A stretch of DNA of 31,530 nt from a virus. Made by a program: the position numbers and the translations under genes. Location: IMG/VR virus record IMGVR_UViG_3300031234_000026, positions 1 to 31,530 of that record; one strand, given 5' to 3'. Positions 14,517 to 22,097 of this stretch are shown piece after piece. Below the pieces are notes generated by a model, which was not told where the DNA came from, ran no database searches, and saw nothing but the letters and a program-made list of their open reading frames with translations. Numbering within the stretch: position 1 is the first letter of the stretch; each line of letters begins with the position of its first letter.

Positions 14517-15114
14517 TGGGCACCGGCGGTGCGAGGCCCTGGTATGCCGCAATCTTGGCCGTGTTTGCCGCGATGACCTTGTCCTGCGCGGTGGGTACCG
14601 GCTTCGCCGCGACGGGGATGGCCTGCGATGGCTTGCCGATTGCCGGGATGGGCTTCCGATACTCGAGAAAGTGAATCTCGTACGCGTAAAACCCGTTATC
14701 GTCTTCGGCGAGAGCGACGACGTCTTCGACGACGCACTCCGTGATGCTGTACGGCGGGTCGTTCACCATCGGGTGCACGATCGATAACGCTTTAGCCGAG
14801 GTGGTTCCGCCGACGACGACCGCGGCACGAGTCAGGTATGTGTTCGCAAACGACTTCCAAGCCGCGTACTGGGCTCCGGCCCAAAGCTCGACGAGGATCG
14901 TGAATTTGGCGAGCTCCGCGCCCGTCGGAACTACCGTGGCCCCGCTTAGGGCATTGCCCTTCCGAACGTCCCATCCCTGCGGTCGGTTTAGGCCTTTGAC
15001 GGTGCACTTACCGGGGGATACGCCGGAGGTACCTGCCTGCCCTCCGCCGAGCACAAACCAATCCTGGTTAGGCAGCCCGATCGAGTTCGCGGCGATGGTG
15101 AATGGCTGCGTCAC
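14509..15114 (-). CDS. Tail protein between tape measure and hub
   Basis: A 201-residue protein. Residues 1-150 look like a compact beta fold ending in E-I-H-F-L-E-Y-R-K-P, followed by an Ala/Pro/Lys-rich tail. The place fits a tail-tube-like or DNA-circulation-type protein seen after tape measure genes (Mu gp43, P2 gpU), but similarity is only general. GTG at 15114 gives a GTGA overlap with the tape measure stop. Confidence 0.55.
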   Translation of the reverse strand: MTQPFTIAANSIGLPNQDWFVLGGGQAGTSGVSPGKCTVKGLNRPQGWDVRKGNALSGATVVPTGAELAKFTILVELWAGAQYAAWKSFANTYLTRAAVVVGGTTSAKALSIVHPMVNDPPYSITECVVEDVVALAEDDNGFYAYEIHFLEYRKPIPAIGKPSQAIPVAAKPVPTAQDKVIAANTAKIAAYQGLAPPVPNE

Positions 15115-16997
15115 GCGGGCACCGCCTTGGTCGGGATGCCTGCGCCGATGAGTGCGCGCTCGATACTGTCGGTGAGCTTCTCAAGGAAGGAAGACTCGGA
15201 GAGCGAGGCGGCGACTTCTTTGCCCCCTGTACCGGACGCGTTCACCGTCACGTTGAGTGTGATAGGGGCGGCGCCCGAGCCTCCGGCGGCGATGCCCTCG
15301 GGGACAATGGTCTCGCCGGGCGCCACGCTGGCCCAGAACTCACCCGGCGCCGGCTTACCGACGACGCCTCCGTCTGCGTGTGCGGGGGATGTCGTGACGT
15401 TGCCGGATGCGACGGCCATACGGGCGTCATGACCGGCGGCGTAGGCAGCCGCCTGTCTCGACAGATCCGCACCTGAGTCACCCGTCGCGCCCTGCACCGC
15501 ACTCACCACGAAGTCGGCAGCCGCATTCCGTGCCCGGTTCAAAGCGGAGACGACCTGCGCAGCGTCCTTGAGTAGGGCGACTAGTTGCTTCAGGTCCTCG
15601 AGGATGTCGCCGGCGTCGACCGTGAACATGTCGGCGAGCGACTTCTTGCCTTCGTAGGCCGCAATGACAAGTTCCTGCGCGTCGATGACGAGTGACTTGA
15701 AGAAGTCCTCGGCCGCGGGTCCACCCTTCGCGATGGCGCCTACCATGCCGTTGCCGAGAACTTCGACGATCTGCTTGAGCGCAGCTCCGACATCGTTCTC
15801 CGTGTTGAACATCGCGAAGAAGTGTTGGACGGCCTGCAGAAGTGGCTCGAGATTGATGCCGCGTGTGAAGCTGACGAAGGTCTCCTTGAGTCGACGCCAC
15901 TGCACGTCGAGCGAGAGCATCTGCTTCATGTTGATCGAGCCGAAACGAGCGTTGACCGCGTCGGCCACGAACTTCGCCCCCGCGTCGATCTTCATGCCTC
16001 CGATCGCAAGCTGCGAACGAGCCTCGTTCATCTCCTTCGTCGTGATCGGACCGACCTTGTGGAGCGAGCGTGCAAGCGGCGCGACGAGGTCCTTCTCGTA
16101 GTCGATCCCGGTGCCCAGTACGTCGAGGCGGCCTATGCGAACGACGCCAAACTGCTTCGACCGCGTGATGAGTTCACCGATCTGCTTGCCGACAGCGTCC
16201 CCCATCGCTGCCGACGACTGCGCGATCGCCGAATACGTGTCCTGGATGGCCTGCCCGCTCATCGTCGTGTTATTCGCGAGCCGGTAGGTCTCCTGGTAGA
16301 GCGACTGGAGCTCGGCCCGCGCCGTGGGGACGCGCCTGGCCATGGCGTCGATCTGCGACGTCATCGCCGCCGAGTTCTCCGCCGAGCCCGCGGCCGCCTC
16401 TTGCAAGAGACCGAGCGACCTGGCGGCGTCCGCCGTGCCGATAGCCCACTTACCGAACGAGACGATAGACTCGACGACCGCCGTCGTGACCGCTGCGACA
16501 GCGATAACCGTCAACGCGATACCTGCACCGAGTGTGATCAGGCCGAGATGGTTCTCTCCGACAATCTCACGGAATGCCTTCAACTTCTCGCGAAGACCGT
16601 CGGCGGGTCCGCCGGCCGCCTTGAAGCCGCTCGCGAGAGCCCCCACGGTGCCGAGGAGCTCCTTCGACTTGTTCGCAGCCTCCTTTGATGCGGCCGCCTG
16701 CTCGCGCGTCGCATCTCGGAGCGTCCCGAGCCTGTCACGGAGCCCGTTCGCAGCGGTGCGTTGCTCAGTCATGGCCTTCTTGAGCGAGTCGATCTTGTCC
16801 TTCAACTCCGCCTGCTGCTTCGACGTGTCGCCACCCTGTGACCGGAGCGCCTTCAGCTCGGCGCGGTAGTCCTCGACGGCATCGTTGTTGTCCTTGAGAC
16901 GGATCTTGAGCTCGGCAAGGGCCTGCGCGGCCTCGCGTGACTGGGCCTTGAGGTTGCCAGTCAGCGAAATATCGAAAGTTGCTTGCGAGTCAGCCAC
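15111..16997 (-). CDS. Tail tape measure protein
   Basis: A 628-residue protein that sets tail length and occupies the tube lumen. Residues 10-125 are a long coiled coil, followed by hydrophobic segments at about 150-180 (L-G-L-I-T-L-G-A-G-I-A-L-T-V-I-A-V), further helices to about 530 and a Gly/Ala-rich tail with H-A-D-G-G-V-V-G-K-P, a common tape measure element. I chose GTG at 16997 because GGAGG lies 10 nt upstream and it overlaps the frameshifted chaperone stop by 8 nt. GTG at 17021 has no ribosome site. Confidence 0.85.
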   Translation of the reverse strand: MADSQATFDISLTGNLKAQSREAAQALAELKIRLKDNNDAVEDYRAELKALRSQGGDTSKQQAELKDKIDSLKKAMTEQRTAANGLRDRLGTLRDATREQAAASKEAANKSKELLGTVGALASGFKAAGGPADGLREKLKAFREIVGENHLGLITLGAGIALTVIAVAAVTTAVVESIVSFGKWAIGTADAARSLGLLQEAAAGSAENSAAMTSQIDAMARRVPTARAELQSLYQETYRLANNTTMSGQAIQDTYSAIAQSSAAMGDAVGKQIGELITRSKQFGVVRIGRLDVLGTGIDYEKDLVAPLARSLHKVGPITTKEMNEARSQLAIGGMKIDAGAKFVADAVNARFGSINMKQMLSLDVQWRRLKETFVSFTRGINLEPLLQAVQHFFAMFNTENDVGAALKQIVEVLGNGMVGAIAKGGPAAEDFFKSLVIDAQELVIAAYEGKKSLADMFTVDAGDILEDLKQLVALLKDAAQVVSALNRARNAAADFVVSAVQGATGDSGADLSRQAAAYAAGHDARMAVASGNVTTSPAHADGGVVGKPAPGEFWASVAPGETIVPEGIAAGGSGAAPITLNVTVNASGTGGKEVAASLSESSFLEKLTDSIERALIGAGIPTKAVPA

Positions 16998-17585
16998 CGA
17001 ATCCGAGCCTCCGTAGTCCACCGACGATCATCAGAGCTCCGACGTGGGCCCTATCCGCCTCGCAGTCCTCAGGCTTCTCGCCGTCGAAGAGTGCCTCGAG
17101 GCACGCCGCTGCGACTCCGTCGTCGTTCGCGGCGAGTTTCTGGAGCTCTAACGTCCTTTTTTTCTTAGGTCCTCCGAGGCACGGTAGAGACCGGTCAGGG
17201 CATTCGCGACCTCGGTCGACACGAAGTCATTGGCGTCGTGCCATCGCTTGAATACGTCTGCCTCGGGCACGACGACGCCCGATGCGACGTACTCGTAGGC
17301 GTTGAGCGGGGTCAGAGGCTTGTCGGCCATGACCGCGTCACGCCAACGCTTCGAGACGATGGCCGACACGCGTTTGACGACGACGAGTCCTTCCCCGGTC
17401 GCAACAACGGCGAAGTCGCGGCCCTCTTTCCCGATCTCGGTCGCAAACCGGAGTCGGTGCTTGGCGATCTCAAGCAGGTTCGTCTTGGTTTCGGCCTCGT
17501 GCGCTTCTTCGAGTTTCGCCAGCGCTTTCTCGGCTTCCGCAAGCTCTTCGTCGAGGCTCTTCGGATGTTCGACGTGGCCGCTCAT
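16990..17585 (-). CDS. Tail assembly chaperone, -1 frameshift product
   Basis: Translation of the chaperone gene can slip -1 at A-AAA-AAA (17163-17157). The -1 frame then stays open for a further 57 or so codons and stops with TGA at 16992-16990, overlapping the tape measure start. This mirrors the gpG/gpGT arrangement of lambda and the gp41 type of Mu-like phages, in which the long form recruits tape measure. The extension is acidic at first and ends in G-L-R-R-L-G-F-G-G. Confidence 0.75.
17148..17585 (-). CDS. Tail assembly chaperone, short form
   Basis: A 145-residue protein placed between tail tube and tape measure, where tailed phages carry their tail chaperones. The N-terminal 60 residues are a charged coiled coil (E-E-L-A-E-A-E-K-A-L-A-K-L-E-E), followed by a mixed fold. 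The zero frame ends five codons after the slippery run begins, at L-R-K-K-G-R. The ATG at 17585 overlaps the tube stop as ATGA. In known phages the short form outnumbers the long one. Confidence 0.75.
   Translation of the reverse strand: MSGHVEHPKSLDEELAEAEKALAKLEEAHEAETKTNLLEIAKHRLRFATEIGKEGRDFAVVATGEGLVVVKRVSAIVSKRWRDAVMADKPLTPLNAYEYVASGVVVPEADVFKRWHDANDFVSTEVANALTGLYRASEDLRKKGR
17157..17163 (-). promoter_or_regulatory. A7 slippery site for -1 frameshifting
   Basis: On the minus strand the zero-frame codons AGA-AAA-AAA-GGA give the heptamer A-AAA-AAA in the correct register for tandem -1 slippage. It is followed 4 nt later by an in-frame TAG, while the -1 frame is open for more than 50 codons. 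I did not find a strong downstream hairpin by eye. Confidence 0.75.
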
Positions 17586-18091
17586 GACGTCCTCGTCTGG
17601 CTGTAGAGCGTCTTCCCGCCCGTATCCTTGCCGAGGTACGAGAAGGAGAGCGCTTTCTTGAGCGGATCCCCTCCGCTCGTCGGATAGTCACCCTTCTCGC
17701 CGTCCACGTTGCAACCGTCGAAGGTCATCGTGATCGTAGTGGTTGGCTTGTCCTCTTCGAAGAGCTGGACTTGGACAGTGAAGCCGACGTCGCCGAAGGA
17801 TTCGTTGTCCGAAGCCTCGAGTGCGAGCTGATCGGTCACGTAATCCCAAGTCGCTTCTTCGGTATCGATCGTCAGCATGCCCGGCTCGTACTTGCCGGCC
17901 CCCTTCCCGATCGGGCGACCGTCCCGGCGCGATCCCCATACGAGCGGACGCGTGCGCTTCTCCTCGTATCCGGAGCCCATGACGCCCTCGAGGTTCGCGA
18001 GCGTATTGCCTGCGTCCGTCGTGATCGTGAAGAGGCACGAGACGCCCGTGTACTGCGTGCCCTGAAGGCGTGATCTGTCTGCGCCGGCCAT
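17582..18091 (-). CDS. Tail tube protein
   Basis: A 169-residue protein following the sheath by 10 nt, with GAGGAGA as ribosome site. Size, position and an all-beta pattern (V-Q-V-Q-L-F-E-E, T-T-T-I-T-M-T-F-D-G-C) fit myovirus tail tube proteins of the Mu gpM or related groups. The segment G-G-D-P-L-K-K-A-L-S-F-S-Y-L near the end matches the usual C-terminal strand of the fold. It polymerises inside the sheath to form the DNA channel. Confidence 0.75.
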   Translation of the reverse strand: MAGADRSRLQGTQYTGVSCLFTITTDAGNTLANLEGVMGSGYEEKRTRPLVWGSRRDGRPIGKGAGKYEPGMLTIDTEEATWDYVTDQLALEASDNESFGDVGFTVQVQLFEEDKPTTTITMTFDGCNVDGEKGDYPTSGGDPLKKALSFSYLGKDTGGKTLYSQTRTS

Positions 18092-18101
18092 GGTCGTCTC
18101 C

Positions 18102-19649
18102 TCAGGTGAGCGTGTTCACGAACTCCGCGGTCACCGCGAAGCTCTTGACGTAAGCGAGCGCGTCGTTCGATAGCGTCGCGTGGATCGTTTGCGGCCCGTT
18201 GCCAGTGAGCGGGTCGGTGCGCGAGATCGCGAACGCGATCCCGCTGACCTGACCGGACACCGCTTTCGCGATGCGCGTGAGAATGAGCTGCTCCCATGCG
18301 GCCGCGGTGGGCTCGAGGATGAAACCCGTGGAGAGGTTCCGAGGGACGCCCGATGAGCAAAGCTGCGTGAGCTGCTGGAAGGCGACCGACGCCGCCGCGT
18401 TCATCGTTCGGTTGTCTTGGATATAGACGTAGTCGCTGCCCTGGCTCGAGAGCAGGTAGGCATTCGTGATGAACGCGCCGGAGTCCCCGAACCAGCTTCG
18501 GAGTGTCGAAAGCCTCAGCGTGCCGCCCGTCGCGTCGAGCGTGTTCGTCACGTTCTCGTCGTGGAAGGCAGGTGTCAGGTGCGGGTTGTCGATGTCAGCG
18601 TTTCCCAGCGCGCCGAGCGCCTTCAGCGCCGGATCGACGCCGACAGGATTCGCCTCGCACGTCGCAAGGACGTAGAGCGACGTTGGCATTGCTTTTGTCA
18701 CACCGGTGAGCGGCGACACATACGCGGCACCATCGGCGCCACAGCACACGTCATTGGCGACCACGTTCGAGATGATCGTGGTCATCGCCGTTGCGTAGGC
18801 CGTCTCCGTCTCCACCGACCCAGGTATCTGGCCCTTGAAACGGGTATTTACGAGGACCGTCGGGTACCTTCCCGTGGCGTTCATCGTGAGGACCCATGCT
18901 TCGATGATGGCGATGATGGCCGCCGACGTTTCACCATGAATGAGGACGAGATCGAACGGCTGCTTCGACACGTAGAGAGCCTGGAGCGCCGCCGTGATGT
19001 CGGCCGTGCCCATGCGCGGTCCCACCGTCGTGAACCAGAAGTAGTCTCCGGCGATGACCGTCTGCGTCGCGGTGCCAAGCGTGATGACGAGCCCGGTCGA
19101 ACCGCCCGTAACGGGCTCTGTCGGAGAGATCGTCAGCGCCGTACCGAGCGATTGAATCGGCGACACCGAGTTCCCGCCGTCGAGCGAGATGACATACTGG
19201 ATGCCCGCCGTCCCAAGCGCGCCGCCAACCACGAAATAGACGACGACGCCGGCCACGTTGCCCGCGAGCGCGGAAGGCATCGGCGACGCGATCGATTCGG
19301 TGACGACGGCATTGTAATCGTCCGCCGCGGTCGTGGTCGTGACGGAGGGGACGAACGTGCCTGTCTTCGATGCGGTGACCGAGCTGCATGACGCCGCCGT
19401 TGTAGTGGTCGGCTTCACGACCACGACGGGGAGCTCAGCCTCCGTCATCTCGTAGGTCGGGAACTCGACGAGCGGGCCAACGAGGTACGTCTGTTGAACG
19501 AGGAGCGGCGAGTTCCACGCCGTGGCAACGTTCGTGTACGCGGATCCACCCGAGCACGGCGCGACGATCGCGGCGACACCCGTAGCGCTCGGGGGCACGG
19601 TGCCCGCGTTCGCGTTGACCTTGGTAATGCTTACTCCGGGAAGTCCCAT
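18102..19649 (-). CDS. Contractile tail sheath protein
   Basis: A 515-residue sheath. The N-terminus (G-L-P-G-V-S-I-T-K) and the region A-P-C-S-G-G-S-A-Y-T are typical, as is the C-terminal domain (V-Y-I-Q-D-N-R-T-M-N ending in F-V-N-T-L-T), where strand exchange between subunits occurs. Residues about 95-200 form an inserted beta domain. ATG at 19649 is preferred over the frame to 19709 because it matches the family N-terminus and has GAGG about 7 nt upstream. That ribosome site is inside a hairpin. It is the only structural gene with a long untranslated leader. Confidence 0.85.
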   Translation of the reverse strand: MGLPGVSITKVNANAGTVPPSATGVAAIVAPCSGGSAYTNVATAWNSPLLVQQTYLVGPLVEFPTYEMTEAELPVVVVKPTTTTAASCSSVTASKTGTFVPSVTTTTAADDYNAVVTESIASPMPSALAGNVAGVVVYFVVGGALGTAGIQYVISLDGGNSVSPIQSLGTALTISPTEPVTGGSTGLVITLGTATQTVIAGDYFWFTTVGPRMGTADITAALQALYVSKQPFDLVLIHGETSAAIIAIIEAWVLTMNATGRYPTVLVNTRFKGQIPGSVETETAYATAMTTIISNVVANDVCCGADGAAYVSPLTGVTKAMPTSLYVLATCEANPVGVDPALKALGALGNADIDNPHLTPAFHDENVTNTLDATGGTLRLSTLRSWFGDSGAFITNAYLLSSQGSDYVYIQDNRTMNAAASVAFQQLTQLCSSGVPRNLSTGFILEPTAAAWEQLILTRIAKAVSGQVSGIAFAISRTDPLTGNGPQTIHATLSNDALAYVKSFAVTAEFVNTLT

Positions 19650-19761
19650 GGGTGCCTCGGGGCACCCGCACTCTCGTGGGGCGTCGATCCGTACAGATCG
19701 GCGCCCCATGGCAGGGCGGGTTCAGTGGTGGGGTGACGTGTATGCTATCGGCGAAGGCCTC
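19650..19761 (-). promoter_or_regulatory. Sheath leader with two hairpins, one covering the ribosome site
   Basis: This is the longest gap (112 bp) in the late block. Read on the minus strand, the first hairpin pairs 19707-19696 with 19689-19678: outer GGGGCG with CGCCCC and inner CGATC with GATCG, around a six-base loop. The second, GGTGCC-CCGA-GGCACC (19666-19651), ends one base before the sheath start region and includes the GAGG ribosome site. The pair could act as a terminator, a processing site or a translation switch. Confidence 0.5.
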
Positions 19762-20349
19762 TCACGCGGGTTTCTCGATGACGGCGGTGACGGGGGTGCC
19801 GGAGATGCTGATCGGCATTGCGCGCATCTCGCAGTAGAAGGTGAACTGCATGAGCAGCTCCATTCCGAAGCTGATGTTTGCGGATCTCTTCGGATCGCTG
19901 AACACATCGCCCGTGCCAGGGAAGTCGCCCGCGAGGATCTCCCTCAGCGCCGCATGGGTCGTGTTCATGAGCGACGAGACGGCCTGAAGCTGGTTCTCGG
20001 GATTCTGAAGCGCGGTGACGTCGGCCGCCCACACAGATGCCGTGACAACACGCTCCCACGTCGCATTGACTCGATGACCGAGCCCCTTCCTGCGTCGGGG
20101 CTCGACGAGCTTTCCCTGGTTCGATCCGTCGGGCCATGAGCCTGGAATGAGGAGGACGCGATTCGCCTGCCCTGAACCTTGGTTTAGGATCTGCTCCCGC
20201 TGGTTGAAGCCCGTGATTCCGACGGCGGGCGGGGTGATTCCCACGGCCGATAGCCGCGCGACGTTGGCCGAGCTCGCGAACCATGCGCGGAGGCTCTGCG
20301 AAAGGTCGACGAGCGGATCGTCGAACGGGGTCGTGACGACACACGTCAT
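19762..20349 (-). CDS. Neck or tail-terminator protein candidate
   Basis: A 195-residue protein just before the tail sheath. In Mu-type and P2-type phages this place holds a tail terminator or joining protein. The sequence is mixed alpha/beta with helices at about 10-30 and 115-140 and a C-terminal strand (I-S-I-S-G-T-P-V-T-A-V). No motif is diagnostic. The ATG at 20349 gives an ATGA overlap with the preceding gene. Confidence 0.6.
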   Translation of the reverse strand: MTCVVTTPFDDPLVDLSQSLRAWFASSANVARLSAVGITPPAVGITGFNQREQILNQGSGQANRVLLIPGSWPDGSNQGKLVEPRRRKGLGHRVNATWERVVTASVWAADVTALQNPENQLQAVSSLMNTTHAALREILAGDFPGTGDVFSDPKRSANISFGMELLMQFTFYCEMRAMPISISGTPVTAVIEKPA

Positions 20350-20738
20350 CGGCCCATGCTCCGGTTGAAATATTGCGTCGCGGCCTCGGTGATCGCGGAC
20401 GTGATCGGCTTGCCGAGCCTGCCCGTAGACGGAAGGATCGGCCGGGCATGGTTCTGGATGGCCTGCACGCGCTGGTTGCCTGTGGACGTACCGACGAGGC
20501 GAAGGCGCACCTTGGGTCCTACGGAGACCGCCTCGACGGCCGCGGCGGCGTTCTGGAGCGCGGCGGTTCCGTCCTTCTTGCGCGGCGCCCACGCGACACC
20601 GTCCGGGCTCGTACCGGCGGCGGCCGTTTGGCGGTTTGCGGCCTCGACGAGGGGGGCCGCCGTCTTGGCGACGTCCTCCACGTTGCCGAGCTTCGTCAGC
20701 TTCAGGATCATGTCGTCCAGCGCCGCTTCGCCGCTCAT
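20346..20738 (-). CDS. Virion morphogenesis protein (Mu gpG / HK97 gp10-like)
   Basis: A 130-residue protein. The segment T-S-P-D-G-V-A-W-A-P-R-K-K-D-G followed by a basic, beta-rich region and A-I-Q-N-H-A-R-P-I-L-P-S is characteristic of phage virion morphogenesis proteins (Mu gpG, P2 gpS type), which act in head completion or tail joining. Position and size agree. ATG at 20738 overlaps the upstream stop as ATGA. Confidence 0.7.
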   Translation of the reverse strand: MSGEAALDDMILKLTKLGNVEDVAKTAAPLVEAANRQTAAAGTSPDGVAWAPRKKDGTAALQNAAAAVEAVSVGPKVRLRLVGTSTGNQRVQAIQNHARPILPSTGRLGKPITSAITEAATQYFNRSMGR

Positions 20739-21013
20739 ACGCCCCCCGTTTGCTCAAGCATGACGACGTAGGATGAGGTCCCCGCGAAAACGAACGTGGT
20801 CCCGGGGAGAAAATCCTCACGCGCGGGGTCGAAGTCGATCTGAAACCAACTCGCCGCCGAGAGCGTGATGGTCGGAAGGGCGGATCCGCCCTGCGGAGTG
20901 ATGACGAGCGTTCCGGCGCCGATCGCGCGGATCCCCGTCGCGATAAAGGGCGACGCTACCGTGACCGTGCCCGCGGTGCCTGCAGCGAAAGAGTAGCGAT
21001 TCGCGACGGTCAT
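20735..21013 (-). CDS. Small neck-region hypothetical protein
   Basis: A 92-residue, Gly/Thr/Ala-rich and probably all-beta protein that I do not recognise. It overlaps both neighbours by 4 nt and sits among neck proteins, so it is probably a minor head or neck component. Confidence 0.55.
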   Translation of the reverse strand: MTVANRYSFAAGTAGTVTVASPFIATGIRAIGAGTLVITPQGGSALPTITLSAASWFQIDFDPAREDFLPGTTFVFAGTSSYVVMLEQTGGV

Positions 21014-21792
21014 GGGTCGAAGCTCCCGAAGTCGTCGTTGCCATACGATCCGTAGTCCTCGCGACGACCGCGACGACCCTGGCTATCGGTCCACCGGTAA
21101 GGGGACGCGCTCGAGCAACCAAAAGGGCCGCCCGATGAGATTGCCGTGGTCTGGTCCTCCGAGGTGGGCAGGTCGAAGAGACCGTTCTGGGAATCGGCAG
21201 CCTCCTTGACCTCCGCGAGCACCTCTTCCTTGCGCGCGGTGAGCGCCGCGACGCCGGGGTCCTGGGGATTGCTCCCGCGCTTCCAGTAAAGATCTATCGT
21301 CACGAGGACGGTGAGCCAATCGAGAAAGGCTTCGGGCACGGGCGTCGCCGCCGCGTAGGTATTGCTGACGTCGTAGGTGCCGACGGGCGAGAAGTCCGCG
21401 ACGAGACCCGTCGCGCCAAGAGCAACCGCGGGTCCCGTCACGAGGCCCGTCGTCCACGTCACGCCGCCGTCGCTCGACCACTGAAACGTCGCGACTCCCG
21501 CGATCCCGTCCAGGGTGATCTCGAGGGCGAGCAGGTACGCCCCGAGCGTGGGACGACCGGTGAGCACGACGACGGGCGGGTTCAGCCCCGAAGCGATGAG
21601 CGTCGGGGGAACCTGGCCGAACGGGATCGTCGAGGCGTACCGTTTCCGAAGCCTCGAATAGAGCCAGCTCGTTTGCGTTGCGATGCGCTGCACCGTAAAC
21701 CCGGGCTGCGCTGTCTCCACGATCGTCACGTCCGCGGACGGCATGACCGTCCTGGACATGAACTGAGCGAGGGACAGCGCCGGGAAGCTCAC
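21010..21792 (-). CDS. Mu gp36-like (DUF1320) head completion protein with an extended middle
   Basis: A 260-residue protein. The helical part V-P-E-A-F-L-D-W-L-T-V-L-V-T-I-D-L-Y followed by D-P-G-V-A-A-L-T-A-R-K-E-E-V-L resembles Mu gp36, a neck protein normally about 140 residues long. A beta-rich insertion of about 80 residues (about 75-150, with F-Q-W-S-S-D-G-G-V-T-W-T) makes this one longer and may be a surface decoration. The C-terminus is Gly/Ser/Asp/Tyr-rich and disordered. GTG at 21792 overlaps the preceding stop as GTGA. Confidence 0.65.
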   Translation of the reverse strand: MSFPALSLAQFMSRTVMPSADVTIVETAQPGFTVQRIATQTSWLYSRLRKRYASTIPFGQVPPTLIASGLNPPVVVLTGRPTLGAYLLALEITLDGIAGVATFQWSSDGGVTWTTGLVTGPAVALGATGLVADFSPVGTYDVSNTYAAATPVPEAFLDWLTVLVTIDLYWKRGSNPQDPGVAALTARKEEVLAEVKEAADSQNGLFDLPTSEDQTTAISSGGPFGCSSASPYRWTDSQGRRGRREDYGSYGNDDFGSFDP

Positions 21793-22097
21793 GGGAGCGA
21801 CTCTCCGCAGTGGGGACACTTCGCGGCGTTCGACTCGGTGAGCGGCGAGCAGTGGGACGGGTGGGTGTCGACACGGGTCGAGCGTCCGAACGAGTCGTCC
21901 GCACCATACTGGTGCAGCGACGCGTCCTTCGCGCGACGGTCCAGGTCGACGAACTGCGGATCGTGCGAGACCGTACCCTCGATGTCTTCACCGGGCAGGT
22001 GCACGACCACACGATCGCCCGGAAGAAGGCGGGTGCAGCGGAGTTTCGAGACGGACGGTTTCGCGTCCGTCTTCGGGGGCATCGAGTCCTTGCCCAT
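21789..22097 (-). CDS. Small protein with C-terminal Cys-pair motif
   Basis: A 102-residue protein. Residues 17-55 form a small beta region (L-P-G-D-R-V-V-V-H-L-P-G-E) and the end carries K-C-P-H-C-G-E-S-L-P, a Cys-x-x-Cys knuckle that with H-x-x-H or an earlier Cys could bind zinc. The ATG shares its A with the capsid stop (TGATG), giving tight coupling. Role unknown; a head-completion factor is likely by position. Confidence 0.6.
   Translation of the reverse strand: MGKDSMPPKTDAKPSVSKLRCTRLLPGDRVVVHLPGEDIEGTVSHDPQFVDLDRRAKDASLHQYGADDSFGRSTRVDTHPSHCSPLTESNAAKCPHCGESLP

Noticed and set aside
18417-19391. 324-codon plus-strand frame opposite the tail sheath
   Set aside because: Arg-rich shadow of a clear sheath gene without ribosome site or family features.
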